Notes: generated from the letters alone by a model not told the origin. Counted from the stretch's first letter, positions 28,971 to 39,113 are shown. The stretch: DNA of 64,000 nt from Pontibacter deserti (GCF_023630255.1 NZ_JALPRS010000002.1:310001-374000), one strand, 5' to 3'. Numbers and translations: made by a program.

Positions 28971-30046
28971 GCAATACCTATGGTACGCTTTTCCGGATAA
29001 CCACTTTTGGCGAGTCGCATGGTCCGGCAGTTGGCGTTGTAATTGATGGTTGCCCTGCAGGCCTGGAGATAAGTATAGATGAGATTCAGGCTGCTTTGGA
29101 TCGCCGTCGTCCCGGCCAATCAGATATTACAACGCCCCGCAAGGAAGAAGATAAAGTAACTATACTTTCAGGGATTTTTGAAGGCAGAACTACTGGTACA
29201 CCTATTGCGCTGGTAGTAAACAACAAAGATCAGCATAGCCACGATTACAGCCATATTGAGCATGCGTTCCGTCCGTCTCATGCAGATTATACTTATACCG
29301 CCAAGTATGGCACCCGCGATTACCGTGGCGGTGGCCGAAGTTCCGCCCGCGAAACCGTGGCTCGGGTAGCAGCCGGAGCGCTGGCAGCCAAGTTGTTACA
29401 GCAATACGGGATCACTATAAACGGCTATGTGTCGCAGGTAGGAAGTATAAAATTGCGCAAACATTATTCTAAGCTTGATTTTGGAAAGATAGATTCGAAC
29501 AAAGTGCGCTGCCCGGATGGAGCTATCGCTGCCCGCATGATTGGCCTGATTGAAGATGCGCGTAACAGTTTGGATACCATTGGTGGTGTTGTAACTTGTG
29601 TAGTGCAGGGCGTGCCTGCGGGTTTGGGCGAACCTGTTTTCGATAAGCTGCATGCTGAGTTAGGCAAAGCTATGCTAAGTATAAATGCGGTAAAAGGCTT
29701 TGAGTATGGCAGCGGTTTTGAAGGCGTGAAACTGCGTGGATCACAACATAACGATGAGTTTTATACCGATGCGCAGGGCAATGTGAAAACCCGTACCAAC
29801 CACTCGGGAGGTATACAGGGCGGCATCAGTAACGGGCAGGATATATATTTTAATGTCGCTTTTAAACCGGTAGCCACTATACTTCAGCCTCAAATAACTA
29901 TAAACGATGCCGGCGAAGAAGTAACGCTACAAGGCAAAGGCCGCCACGACCCATGCGTATTGCCACGTGCTGTGCCTATTGTAGATGCCATGGCCGCATT
30001 GGTGTTAGCTGATTTTATACTTCGGCAGAAAGCGAATAAAGTATAG
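28967..30046 (+). CDS. aroC: Chorismate synthase
   Basis: Makes chorismate from EPSP with reduced FMN, the branch point to aromatic amino acids and folate. 359 residues with the family signatures [34 protein letters not shown] and [16 protein letters not shown], which include the conserved His pair. Coupled by overlap to batD, an unexpected partner. Its stop lies one base from the stop of the convergent ABC ATPase gene. Confidence 0.98.
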   Translation: MSNTYGTLFRITTFGESHGPAVGVVIDGCPAGLEISIDEIQAALDRRRPGQSDITTPRKEEDKVTILSGIFEGRTTGTPIALVVNNKDQHSHDYSHIEHAFRPSHADYTYTAKYGTRDYRGGGRSSARETVARVAAGALAAKLLQQYGITINGYVSQVGSIKLRKHYSKLDFGKIDSNKVRCPDGAIAARMIGLIEDARNSLDTIGGVVTCVVQGVPAGLGEPVFDKLHAELGKAMLSINAVKGFEYGSGFEGVKLRGSQHNDEFYTDAQGNVKTRTNHSGGIQGGISNGQDIYFNVAFKPVATILQPQITINDAGEEVTLQGKGRHDPCVLPRAVPIVDAMAALVLADFILRQKANKV

Positions 30047-30047
30047 G

Positions 30048-30725
30048 TTAATTTAGGGCGTTTGCTGGAATATAACCCCATTGGTAAAGTTCTTTCATGT
30101 AAGTAATGGGTCTGCAATAACCTTCCGAAAGCAATATAATTCTGTTGCTCACGCGTAGTACAGACTGATAATCATGATCGGTTATAATAAAGCCTTTATC
30201 ACCTAAATGCGACCGCAGCAGTTCTTCAATATATTCTACATAAAGCGGTTCAATTCCTGAAAAGGGTTCATCCAATAACAGGAACTTTACATCTTTCTGA
30301 AGTAAGAGTTGTAACTCAAAATACCGCAGTTCTCCTTTCGAGAGCTCATCGGCATATTTTGTGAGGTGCTTTTGTATACGTCCGTCCAGTTTTATAGCTT
30401 CTCTTTTCTCCGGATCTGTATGATACAGATCTATTATTCGGTGCAGTTTGGTATTTACAGGTAAAAAGTCGTGTTGTGGCAAATAAGCGAGTAAATCAGG
30501 ACTTTTATAAGGCTCATGATATACTTTGCCATTTATCCGGATGTGCTTGTTGTGTGTAGACAATGTCCCGAAAATAATCTTTAGCAATGTTGTTTTTCCG
30601 CATCCGTTCCTGCCCAGTAATCCTACAATCTCGCCGGTTTTACAGCTAACATATATGTCAGTAAGCAATTGCCTGTGTCCGAAGCTGCAAAATATGCTGT
30701 CCGCTTCCAATTTGTTCTCAGGCAT
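30048..30725 (-). CDS. ABC transporter ATP-binding protein
   Basis: 225 residues, one nucleotide-binding domain. Walker A GRNGCGKTTL, signature LSKGELRYF, Walker B FLLLDEPFSG, H-loop ITDHDY. The fold is LptB/lipopolysaccharide-export-like in appearance but the substrate is unknown. It overlaps the upstream 105-aa membrane protein by 8 bp, so the two form one unit; that partner is unusually small for a permease. Confidence 0.92.
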   Translation of the reverse strand: MPENKLEADSIFCSFGHRQLLTDIYVSCKTGEIVGLLGRNGCGKTTLLKIIFGTLSTHNKHIRINGKVYHEPYKSPDLLAYLPQHDFLPVNTKLHRIIDLYHTDPEKREAIKLDGRIQKHLTKYADELSKGELRYFELQLLLQKDVKFLLLDEPFSGIEPLYVEYIEELLRSHLGDKGFIITDHDYQSVLRVSNRIILLSEGYCRPITYMKELYQWGYIPANALN

Positions 30726-31035
30726 ACAAGTATAGTTTCAGGATGAACAGTAAGACCACTATAGTTATATTAAGCAAGCAAGAGCCAACTATAAGCCCAA
30801 CTTTGCTGATGCCTAAGTTATGGTAAAAATAATACTGGTTCTGATAACGCTGTTCATAAAAGAACAATGCAAGCAAAAAGCTGCCCGTCAGAATACTTAC
30901 ACTAAATGCATTGATAAAGCCGATTAGCTTATTTGCACTAAAAGCCAGGCTAACTATACCTGACAGCAGCGAAAATGGCAGGGCAAAGCTCATCAGGCTT
31001 CTGTAATATATCAGGTAAGGCTTGTAGCGGTGCAT
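30718..31035 (-). CDS. Small three-helix membrane protein paired with ABC ATPase
   Basis: 105 residues with three or so hydrophobic segments (LMSFALPFSLLSGIVSLAF, AFSVSILTGSFLLALFF, VGLIVGSCLLNITIVVLLFIL). The first gene of a two-gene unit with the ABC ATPase, overlapping it by 8 bp. A normal ABC permease half has five or six helices; this is far smaller and could be a minimal membrane partner or a remnant. I do not recognise the family. Confidence 0.75.
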   Translation of the reverse strand: MHRYKPYLIYYRSLMSFALPFSLLSGIVSLAFSANKLIGFINAFSVSILTGSFLLALFFYEQRYQNQYYFYHNLGISKVGLIVGSCLLNITIVVLLFILKLYLYA

Positions 31036-31080
31036 TAGTAATAACTTGTTTTATGGAATATAGTCAGAAATGATTATAAA

Positions 31081-31119
31081 CAAAAGCGCCGCTCCTGAAT
31101 CTCAGAAGCGGCGCTTTTG
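31081..31119 (-). terminator. Terminator of the antiporter gene
   Basis: CAAAAGCGCCGCT / AGCGGCGCTTTTG, perfect 13-bp stem 20 bp past the antiporter stop. Confidence 0.93.
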
Positions 31120-31138
31120 TATTTATATACCAGTTGTA

Positions 31139-32524
31139 TTAGAACAACCTCAGCTGCACAACCAGGAACCAGATCAGGATAAGAACCGGTAACAGGAACG
31201 GTATAGAGTAACGAATTACATAGCCAAAGAATGATGGCATTTTAATACCGGCGCTTTCTGCAATTGCTTTCACCATAAAGTTAGGACCATTACCAATATA
31301 GGTGAATGCACCAAATAACACGGAAGCAAGCGAGATCGCCTCTAAAAGTATAAGTGTAATTGGGTCAGTGCCTGTGCCTGTAGCAAACTGGCGTACCTCT
31401 ACCACACTGTTTTGTGCCATATCATACTTTGCCATACCTAAAGAAAGGAAATTGGCATAAGTTGGTGCGTTATCCAAAAAACCGGAAAGTGAGCCGGTAG
31501 CCCAGTACAGGAAGTTAGGTGTAATATACTTTGCGTATTGCGGAGCCGAAGCGATTTCTGCGGAAAGCTGCAGGGCAGGCATCATGGTAAAGAAGATACC
31601 AAAAAACAGGAATATTACTTCCAGAATTGGGTGAAAGTTAAACTGGTTACCGGCCAAAGCTGTCTTGCTTGAGAAACGGAAGCAGAAGAAAGCTGCAGTT
31701 AGTTGAATGATTTCGCGCAGGAAAGAAAATTTGTTGCCATCGTAAGCTATGTGTGGCAGCCCTTCTATCACATTCGGGTCAAGAAAGATAGCGCCAATGA
31801 TAATGGCCAGCCAGAACAGGTTTCGCTTACCACTAATATAGAATTCGGTACGTTCCTCGTTTTTGGCTACTATTTCAGGGCGTGGTGTATAGGCTACTTT
31901 GTTACGTCTGTCTACCAGGTAAAATACAAAGCAAAGTATAGCTATTGCCAGTATCCATGGCATAAACAAGTGCTGCAGTGTCCAGAAGAACGGAACACCT
32001 TTCAGGAAACCGATGAACAGCGGAGGGTCACCTAGCGGCGTAAGCAAGCCACCAGCATTACTAACTATAAAAATAAAGAATACGATCTGGTAAGGCTTTA
32101 TGCGGTGTACATTCAGGCGGATGAACGGACGGATAAGCAATAGCGATGCACCAGTGGTACCAACTATATTGGCCAATACTGCACCTATGGCTACCAAGGC
32201 TACGTTCATAGCCGGTGTAGCGTTGGCATTAATGTTTATATAGATACCACCTGCTGCAATGTACAACGAGCTTAAAAGTATAGCAAAAGAAGCGTATTCA
32301 AAAAAAGTATGGATCGGCATGTGCACATCCTGCAGGGCAAACAGGTAGTACCCTAGTACTGTTAAACCTAGCACTACGGCTACTTTTTTATAATTGTGTT
32401 CCCAGAAATGGCCAAAGAAGATAGGGCCAGCTGCAATCATACCTATCAGCAATAAAAACGGGATAATCAGAAAGCCTGGCGGCGAATGCATATTTTGGGC
32501 AAGCAGGATAAAATTGGTTAGCAT
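31139..32524 (-). CDS. NhaD-like sodium:proton antiporter (IT superfamily)
   Basis: Inner-membrane transporter of 461 residues with about 11-12 helices. Distinctive segments: NIVGTTGASLLLIRPF, SNAGGLLTPLGDPPLFIGFL and FLDNAPTYANF, which belong to the NhaD/arsenite-citrate ion-transporter superfamily, where the two NTPSNA/DNAP loops bind the substrate. Na+/H+ exchange is the likely role. Single-gene unit. Confidence 0.88.
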   Translation of the reverse strand: MLTNFILLAQNMHSPPGFLIIPFLLLIGMIAAGPIFFGHFWEHNYKKVAVVLGLTVLGYYLFALQDVHMPIHTFFEYASFAILLSSLYIAAGGIYININANATPAMNVALVAIGAVLANIVGTTGASLLLIRPFIRLNVHRIKPYQIVFFIFIVSNAGGLLTPLGDPPLFIGFLKGVPFFWTLQHLFMPWILAIAILCFVFYLVDRRNKVAYTPRPEIVAKNEERTEFYISGKRNLFWLAIIIGAIFLDPNVIEGLPHIAYDGNKFSFLREIIQLTAAFFCFRFSSKTALAGNQFNFHPILEVIFLFFGIFFTMMPALQLSAEIASAPQYAKYITPNFLYWATGSLSGFLDNAPTYANFLSLGMAKYDMAQNSVVEVRQFATGTGTDPITLILLEAISLASVLFGAFTYIGNGPNFMVKAIAESAGIKMPSFFGYVIRYSIPFLLPVLILIWFLVVQLRLF

Positions 32525-32744
32525 AGTTGTTTAGTGAATTTATCAGACAGTGCTGATGTATTTGGTTGCAGGGCAAAGATAGAGCATCTGAACTTATATG
32601 CTATTTCAAGTTTAATTTTTATAACCTATTGTTAGTTATGTCTCGTTCCAGAGCCAGCTTATACCTCTTTACTTCTAAGAAATAATGCCTAATTTTGGAA
32701 ACTTTAAGGCTTGGTCCAAAGTTTTACTTAAAACATAGATTTCC

Positions 32745-33356
32745 ATGACAGAAAATAAAGAAAAGATGGTGTCGGTATATGCTGAGGCAAACCCGAACCC
32801 TGAATCAATGAAGTTTGTGATGAACGTGCAGTTGCTGCCTGATGGCCAGAGCGTGGATTACCCGGATCTGGAGAGTGCAGTAGAATCGCCGTTGGCACAG
32901 GAGCTATTTAATTTTGATTATGTAGGCCGTGTATTTATTGCAAGCAATTTTGTAACTGTAACTAAAAATTCGAGCCTGGAGTGGGTGAAGCTTATACCTG
33001 AGCTGCGCACGTTCCTGAAGTCTTATGTAGAGGCTGGTGGCCCGATCTTTAACGAAGGCTTCTCGGCTGCACCTAAAACCGAAGCTGCTGCTAACGGCGA
33101 AACATCAGAAGGTGATGCGGCTATAGTTAAAAAAGTGATTGACTTGCTGGATAATTATGTGCGTCCGGCTGTAGAGCAGGATGGTGGTAACATTACATTC
33201 AAATCTTATAACGATGGTGTGGTAACTGTATACTTGCAGGGGTCTTGCAGTGGCTGCCCGTCTGCTACGGTAACCTTAAAGGCTGGTATTGAGAACCTGC
33301 TGAAGCGTATGGTGCCTGAAGTAAAAGAAGTAGTTGCTGACGGCGTATCTATCTAA
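32745..33356 (+). CDS. NifU-like Fe-S scaffold (Nfu) protein
   Basis: 203 residues. N-terminal Nfu domain (about 12-95, ANPNPESMKFV) and a C-terminal NifU domain (about 125-203) with CSGCPSATVTLKAGIENLL, whose C-x-x-C holds a transient [4Fe-4S] cluster for transfer to apo-proteins. Cytosolic. Probably monocistronic, with a terminator. Confidence 0.94.
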   Translation: MTENKEKMVSVYAEANPNPESMKFVMNVQLLPDGQSVDYPDLESAVESPLAQELFNFDYVGRVFIASNFVTVTKNSSLEWVKLIPELRTFLKSYVEAGGPIFNEGFSAAPKTEAAANGETSEGDAAIVKKVIDLLDNYVRPAVEQDGGNITFKSYNDGVVTVYLQGSCSGCPSATVTLKAGIENLLKRMVPEVKEVVADGVSI

Positions 33357-33382
33357 TACCTGAAGTATAGAGTATAAAAAAG

Positions 33383-33410
33383 GCCGGTTGTGAAAGCAAC
33401 CGGCTTTTTT
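33383..33410 (+). terminator. Terminator of the Nfu gene
   Basis: GCCGGTTG / CAACCGGC with TTTTTT after it. Confidence 0.88.
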
Positions 33411-33500
33411 GTTTACCTGAATTAAGAAGCTATCTCCTAGGCTCAGGTATAAAGTTGCTTACCTGATACAGGAAGATTCTCTTTAGCAGTATAAATAGTA

Positions 33501-33540
33501 AACAAAAAAGCCCGGCGCATTTGCACCGGGCTTTTTTGTT
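33501..33540. terminator. Terminator near secDF
   Basis: 17-bp arms (33501-33517 and 33524-33540) with one mismatch/G-U around a 6-nt loop; A and T runs on both sides make it usable in either direction. Confidence 0.92.
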
Positions 33541-33556
33541 TATATGCTAACTATAA

Positions 33557-36500
33557 TTAGCTAACTTTTTTTGCAACTGGCTGTGGAGCCGGAGTTGGTT
33601 TTTTCTCATCCTTCATGGTATCTACCACAATTGGGGCTGCAATGAAAAGTGATGAGTAAACACCGAACAGGATACCGATCATCATGGCAAGCGAGAAGCC
33701 ACGCAGTACTTCGCCACCAAAAATAAACAGTACCAACACCACCATAAACACCGTAGCCGAAGTAATGATGGTACGGCTGAATGTGTTGATTAGGGCAGGG
33801 TTTACGATGTCTCTGATATGAGAGCGTGGGTTATCCACCATATACTCACGTACACGGTCAAAGATTACTACGGTATCGTTAATAGAGAAACCAATAATGG
33901 TAAGTACCGCTGCAATAAATACCTGGTCCATTTCATAAGAAATACCGAACAGGTCAAGTATAGCGAAGATAGCAATGATCATCAGGGCATCGTGAAGCAA
34001 TGCAACCACACCACCCAGTGAGAACTGCCACTTGCTGAAGCGGAACATTACGTAGATAAAGATACCGATCAATGACAGCACAAGGGCAATAATAGCCGTG
34101 TTCTGAATATCATCAGCCATGGTTGCGCCTACTTTTGATGAGCTAAGTACTTTAGGGTTTAGCTGGCTGTACTCTTTCAGACCTGCATCCAGCGCTGTTT
34201 TTACCTGCTCATCTGCCTGTATACTTTCGTCATCAGCTAACCAGCTGGTAATTACTTTCACACGATTAGAAGCACCAAATGTTTTTACTTCAGTACCGGC
34301 CTCCTGGAAGTCATCAGATAAAGCAGCACGTACATCTGAAGCAGGCACTGCCTGATCAAATTCTACTACATAAGAACGGCCTCCTTTAAAGTCTACACCC
34401 AGGTTTGGTCCTTTAATAGCCATCGCTACAAAACCGAAGATGATCAGGCCAAGCGAGAAAGCGTAAGCAGGCTTTTTCCACTTCATTACATCAAACTTCA
34501 CGTTCTGGAATAATCTCTCAGCAAATGCATTAGAGAATGATAGTTTACCAGCTTTCTGGAAAGAAGCCTCGATGAACAGGCGAGAAATATATACCGATGT
34601 AAAGAATGACGTTGCGATACCCAGCATCAGGGTGATAGCGAACCCTTTAACCGGGCCAGAACCGAAGAAGTAAAGTATAAAACCAGCCAGGAAGGTAGTT
34701 ACGTTGGCATCCATAATGGTCATGAACGCTTTGTCGTATCCTTTGTTGATCACTTCGCGCATGCTCAGGCCTTTGCGGGCTTCTTCACGCATACGCTCAA
34801 AAATCAGTACGTTCGCATCCACGGCCATACCCAGGGTAAGTACGATACCGGCAATACCAGGCAATGTAAGTGCAGCGCTGAACTGGGCAAGTATACCAAG
34901 TATAAAGAATACGTTGAAGATAAGTGCTAAGTCAGCAATAAAACCACCACGGCTGTAGTAAGCGATCATGAACACAACCACAATCACAAGACCTGCCAGT
35001 GTAGACAGCAATCCCTGGTTGATAGCTTCCTGACCAAGTGACGGACCTACGATAGCTTCTTCCACGATACGGGTTGGAGCAGGCATTTTACCGGCTTTCA
35101 GGATGTTAGCTAAGTCCTGTGCTTCTTCGATTGTGAAGTTACCAGAGATAGAAGAGCTACCACCTGTGATCTCACCTTGTACAACTGGTGCAGAGTATAC
35201 ATAATTATCAAGTACGATTGCGATCTGGCGACCAACGTTGTTACCTGTCAGGCGAGCCCATTTCTTGGCACCTGTTGGGTTCATAGACATGTTGATTTCC
35301 GGCTGACCCTGCTGATCGAAGTCCTGGCGGGCATCGTTGATAGCATCACCTGCAAGTGGCGCTTTGCCATCACGACCTTTTTTAACGGCATAAAGCTCAA
35401 CAAACTCCTGGCGGTTGTCACCGGCAATTGGCTTCACATCCCATAAAAACTTCATGTTAGGAGGGAAGATAGCACGAACTTCAGGTCTTGCAAAGATGTC
35501 GTTTATCTTGGCTGTATCGCGAACGTTAGCACCAAGGCCGTTAGGTAACTGTGTAAACAGACGAGCCAGTGGGCCAGCCTGGTTAGCAAGTGAGTCGGCA
35601 GCAGCTAGAGCAGCGGCAGCAGAATCTTTCTTAGTAGTATCAGTTTTTGTAGCAGCAACTGCGTTTGAGTCAGATGCAGCAGCCTGTGCTAATACATCGC
35701 CTTCGGCAGCAGTGTCAGTTTTAGCAGCAGCAGATGCTAAAGCATCCTTTTTGGTTTCAGTTTCTTTCAGGTTAAACTTACCTGCTTTTTCCTGCTGTGT
35801 CAGGTATTCGTTCAGCTGCATAAAGTATGGGCTGAATTCCTGCGGAGTCCATACTTCCCAGAACTCCAGGTTAGCCATACCTGATAACAGTTTACGTACA
35901 CGCTCAGGATTATCTATACCTGGTAGCTCAATCTGGATTCGGCCAGTACCTTTCAGGCGCTGGATGTTAGGCTGGTTTACACCAAATTTATCGATACGGG
36001 TGCGCAGGATGTTAAAAGAACGGTCAATTGCATCTTCCACTTCCTGGTCAATCACATCAATTACCTGCTCGTTAGTAGATTCGTAGCTGATCCTGCCACG
36101 GTTAGCAGTGTTAGAGAAAATACGGCTTAGGCGACCATTAGGCTCTACTTCCCGGTAAGCTTCAGCAAACAGGTTGGTAAAGCTCGCCTGACTTGTTTTT
36201 TGTAGCTCCTGTGCACGCGCAAGTGCTTGCAGGAATTTCGGGTCTTTGCTGTTACCAGACATTGACTTGATGATCTCTACAGGCGATACTTCCAGTACCA
36301 CGTGCATACCACCTTTAAGGTCAAGGCCAAGGCCAAGCTCTTTTTCTTTAATTTCCTGGTAAGTGAAGCCCATAAATACAGGCTCTTTCCAGATAGAGTC
36401 CAGGTAGGTCTGCTTTTTCGCAAGATCTACGTTGCCTTGTGCATCAGTAGCAAATGCTTCTGCATCCTTCTGCACATTATTGGCAATAAACGTGAATGAC

Positions 36501-36565
36501 AGGAAGAAAAGGCACAAAGCCGATACTATAACTGTCAGCGCGATAATTAACGATTTGTTACGCAT
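33557..36565 (-). CDS. secDF: SecDF fusion protein, preprotein translocase accessory
   Basis: Inner-membrane protein of 1002 residues combining SecD (about 1-620) and SecF (about 650-1000), which use the proton-motive force to pull proteins through SecYEG. SecD part: LDLKGGMHVVLEV, the P1 loop, GLAIVV, LTLGMAVDANVLIFERMREE. SecF part: NLGVDFKGGRSYVVEF, GFSINDTVVIFDRVRE, with the conserved Asp. Fusion is the norm in Bacteroidota. About residues 265-332 lie an Ala/Lys/Asp/Thr-rich, low-complexity insertion in the periplasmic part of SecD. It is important for T9SS cargo such as the adhesins, which need Sec first. Confidence 0.97.
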   Translation of the reverse strand: MRNKSLIIALTVIVSALCLFFLSFTFIANNVQKDAEAFATDAQGNVDLAKKQTYLDSIWKEPVFMGFTYQEIKEKELGLGLDLKGGMHVVLEVSPVEIIKSMSGNSKDPKFLQALARAQELQKTSQASFTNLFAEAYREVEPNGRLSRIFSNTANRGRISYESTNEQVIDVIDQEVEDAIDRSFNILRTRIDKFGVNQPNIQRLKGTGRIQIELPGIDNPERVRKLLSGMANLEFWEVWTPQEFSPYFMQLNEYLTQQEKAGKFNLKETETKKDALASAAAKTDTAAEGDVLAQAAASDSNAVAATKTDTTKKDSAAAALAAADSLANQAGPLARLFTQLPNGLGANVRDTAKINDIFARPEVRAIFPPNMKFLWDVKPIAGDNRQEFVELYAVKKGRDGKAPLAGDAINDARQDFDQQGQPEINMSMNPTGAKKWARLTGNNVGRQIAIVLDNYVYSAPVVQGEITGGSSSISGNFTIEEAQDLANILKAGKMPAPTRIVEEAIVGPSLGQEAINQGLLSTLAGLVIVVVFMIAYYSRGGFIADLALIFNVFFILGILAQFSAALTLPGIAGIVLTLGMAVDANVLIFERMREEARKGLSMREVINKGYDKAFMTIMDANVTTFLAGFILYFFGSGPVKGFAITLMLGIATSFFTSVYISRLFIEASFQKAGKLSFSNAFAERLFQNVKFDVMKWKKPAYAFSLGLIIFGFVAMAIKGPNLGVDFKGGRSYVVEFDQAVPASDVRAALSDDFQEAGTEVKTFGASNRVKVITSWLADDESIQADEQVKTALDAGLKEYSQLNPKVLSSSKVGATMADDIQNTAIIALVLSLIGIFIYVMFRFSKWQFSLGGVVALLHDALMIIAIFAILDLFGISYEMDQVFIAAVLTIIGFSINDTVVIFDRVREYMVDNPRSHIRDIVNPALINTFSRTIITSATVFMVVLVLFIFGGEVLRGFSLAMMIGILFGVYSSLFIAAPIVVDTMKDEKKPTPAPQPVAKKVS

Positions 36566-36727
36566 TGGTTAAATAAAAATTATGGAATAGATTGTTAGAT
36601 TACTTAAGTATAAATGCCTGCATACCAGTATGATTAAATAACTGAGTGCATGTGCAACGGGTTCCGTTCAGGGGTAAACCCTTGGGAGCACAGTTCTTTT
36701 TAAAAGAAAAGAGGGAGTATGTACAGC

Positions 36728-37099
36728 CTAAGGAGCGTTGGGCTGTATGGTTGTCGGGAAGAGTTGTGCCACAAAGCCATTGCCTATAGGTAAGGCAGTA
36801 TGGGCTGGAAGTATTTCATCAGTAGGTGCTGCAAAAGCAGGTAGCGGTGCAGGCAGGGTAGCCTGCTGCAGGTTTAAGGTTACAAAAGAGGTAGTAGCCT
36901 CTAACGATACCTTCTGTTTTACAACTGTTTTTTTCTCAGCTGGCGCATCAGCTACTTTAGAAGTTGCCTGCTGTGCAGCATGATCGGCCGGTAAACTATA
37001 TGCCACCACTTCCTGGCCATTGAGCATAAGTGCCCAAAGCAGGGTTACCGACATCAAAAGATGCCTGAAGTGTTGTGCTATCGGTTTAATTTTCGGCAT
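36728..37099 (-). CDS. Secreted Ala/Thr/Pro-rich hypothetical protein
   Basis: 123 residues. N-terminal hydrophobic segment (HLLMSVTLLWALMLNGQEVVA) may be a signal peptide or anchor; the rest is Ala/Pro/Thr-rich and of low complexity. No recognised domain. Lies between secDF and the RCK gene, all on the reverse strand. Confidence 0.5.
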   Translation of the reverse strand: MPKIKPIAQHFRHLLMSVTLLWALMLNGQEVVAYSLPADHAAQQATSKVADAPAEKKTVVKQKVSLEATTSFVTLNLQQATLPAPLPAFAAPTDEILPAHTALPIGNGFVAQLFPTTIQPNAP

Positions 37100-37142
37100 G
37101 TGTAGTTACAAATGTAACTGCTTTCCTGTAAAAATAAAATCG

Positions 37143-37835
37143 TTAGCGGTTTACTTCTATAAATCGCTTTACATCGTGCTTTTTCCCGATCAGGATCAGG
37201 ATATCGGAAGGGTAAATGATGGTATCAGCTTTCGGTACACCAATGATATGCTCTACCTGTGTTGGCTTTCCATCCTGTATCTCCTCAAAAAACCGCTTTA
37301 TCGTGATCATATTAAGGTTATACTTCTCGCGGAGCGATATTTTAGACAAACTTTTGTTGGCAATACCACGCGGCGTGTTGATCTCCACAATCTCGTAATT
37401 ATCGGGTAAAGGAAGGAAAGTACGTATACTTGGCTGCAACAAGCGCTCAGCTACTGTTTTACCAACTTCACCCTCCGGCGACAGAATTTCCTGCACTCCC
37501 ATTTTCTCGAGAATGCGGCGCTGTTGTTTGTTGGATGCACGTGTAATTACGCGCTTCACGTTCAGTTCCTGCAGGTTGGCGGTGGTGATAAGCAAAGCCT
37601 CGAAATCTTCGCCGATGGCTACAATTACCGCTTCCATGTCCTGGATGTTTTGTGATTCCAGGGCACGGATGTCGGTTGCATCAAGGGCCACAGCATAGGC
37701 TACATCATCTTTGATGTCTTCCACATGGTCTTCATCATTATCGATGGCAAGTACTTCGGCACCACGCTCTGCCAGTGTTCTGGCAATAGAGTTTCCGAAA
37801 ATACCTAGTCCTATAACTGCGAACCTGTGCGTCAT
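37143..37835 (-). CDS. RCK (TrkA/KtrA-type) potassium channel regulatory protein
   Basis: Cytosolic gating ring subunit of 230 residues. Rossmann-type TrkA-N domain starting FAVIGLGIFGNSIARTLAERG, followed by a TrkA-C domain (about 140-230) with DILILIGKKHDVKRF. Such proteins bind nucleotides to open K+ channels. The partner channel is not in this window. Three bases after the udk stop, so cotranscribed with udk. Confidence 0.92.
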   Translation of the reverse strand: MTHRFAVIGLGIFGNSIARTLAERGAEVLAIDNDEDHVEDIKDDVAYAVALDATDIRALESQNIQDMEAVIVAIGEDFEALLITTANLQELNVKRVITRASNKQQRRILEKMGVQEILSPEGEVGKTVAERLLQPSIRTFLPLPDNYEIVEINTPRGIANKSLSKISLREKYNLNMITIKRFFEEIQDGKPTQVEHIIGVPKADTIIYPSDILILIGKKHDVKRFIEVNR

Positions 37836-37837
37836 GC

Positions 37838-38455
37838 TTATTGTATCTTAGCGTTAAGGAAAGTGGTCAACACATTCAGCCCTTTTTCAAAGTTTTGGTT
37901 GTTCGGGATGATGATGTCTGCATCGTTTTTGTAAGGCTTGATATACTTTTCGTAGGTTGGCGCTACATGGTGTGTGTAACGGTAAAGCACATCATCCAGG
38001 TCGTAGCCGCGCTCTACCTTATCACGAACTATACGGCGCTGCAGTTTAATATACTCCTTTGCATCGATGTATACTTTCAGGTCCAGCAGTTTGGCAATCT
38101 CCTCAAAGTAAAACACAAAAATGCCTTCTACAACCACAATCGGGGCTGGCCTAAACTCCAGTTGCTTTGGTACTATAGTAGGGTTGTTAAATGTATACTC
38201 GGTGCGGTAAACGGTTTCGCCCTGGCTCACTTTTAGTACGTCGTGTGCGTAAGCAACGTGATCTATGCAGGAAGGAAGGTCGAAATTGGTTACTCCGTTC
38301 GCGTCACAGGTCTGGTGCTCGCGTGATTTGTAATAATTATCCTGAGAGATCAGGCAGATATTTTCCGGTGAGAACGAAGTAAGTAGTTTGTTCAAAAAAG
38401 TTGTTTTTCCTGAAGCACTACCTCCTGTAATCCCGACGATAAATGGCTTTTGCAT
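37838..38455 (-). CDS. udk: Uridine kinase
   Basis: Phosphorylates uridine and cytidine to monophosphates in pyrimidine salvage. 205 residues, with Walker A GITGGSASGKTTF, SQDNYYK and FDLPSCIDH, which hold uridine-binding residues. Gap of 79 bp after rdgB and nearly touching the RCK gene; the same operon. Confidence 0.96.
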   Translation of the reverse strand: MQKPFIVGITGGSASGKTTFLNKLLTSFSPENICLISQDNYYKSREHQTCDANGVTNFDLPSCIDHVAYAHDVLKVSQGETVYRTEYTFNNPTIVPKQLEFRPAPIVVVEGIFVFYFEEIAKLLDLKVYIDAKEYIKLQRRIVRDKVERGYDLDDVLYRYTHHVAPTYEKYIKPYKNDADIIIPNNQNFEKGLNVLTTFLNAKIQ

Positions 38456-38534
38456 TGGAAGCTATGGTTTCAGAATACAAAATTAAGAGAATAAAAGGCA
38501 CAAGACCATAACTGCACCAATAAATTTATAGTTT

Positions 38535-39113
38535 CTATTGTGCCTGCAGAAATTGTATGAGCTTTTGCATGGCCCTGCCGCGGTGACTGATCGCATTTTT
38601 CTCGGCGGGGTTCATCTCTGCAAAGGTCTGCTCGTGGCCTTCAGGTATAAAAACCGGGTCGTAGCCAAAGCCTTTATCTCCTTTCCGTTCAGTGGCTATT
38701 TTTCCGTTCACGATGCCTTCAAACTGGTACTCCTTATTGTCTAAGTATAAAGTTATACTTGTGCGGAAGCGGGCTTTTCGGTTATCCTGGCCATCCAACA
38801 CATGAAGCAGTTTGTTTATGTTGTCGGAATCGGAACGTTGCGGGCCGGCATAGCGGGCAGAGTAAACACCGGGCTCGCCGCAAATGGCATCAACTTCCAG
38901 GCCGGTGTCGTCGGCAAAGCAGTTTACGTTATACTTTTCCCACACGAATTGCGCTTTCTGGCGCGAATTTCCTTCCAGTGTATCCTGATCTTCGGCCAAT
39001 TCTTCGTGGCAGCCAATATCTTCCAGGCTCAGCAGCTTATACTTGCCTTCCAGCATCTGGCTAACTTCTGCAATTTTGTTCCGGTTGTTGGTGGCAAAGC
39101 AAAGCTCTTTCAT
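38535..39113 (-). CDS. rdgB: XTP/dITP diphosphatase (RdgB/HAM1)
   Basis: House-cleaning enzyme of 192 residues that hydrolyses non-canonical purine nucleoside triphosphates. Motifs: FATNNRNKIAEVSQML, FADDTGLEVDAICGEPGVYSARYAG, KGFGYDPVFIPEGHEQTFAEM and ISHRGRA, all standard. First gene of the unit rdgB-udk-RCK. Confidence 0.97.
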   Translation of the reverse strand: MKELCFATNNRNKIAEVSQMLEGKYKLLSLEDIGCHEELAEDQDTLEGNSRQKAQFVWEKYNVNCFADDTGLEVDAICGEPGVYSARYAGPQRSDSDNINKLLHVLDGQDNRKARFRTSITLYLDNKEYQFEGIVNGKIATERKGDKGFGYDPVFIPEGHEQTFAEMNPAEKNAISHRGRAMQKLIQFLQAQ

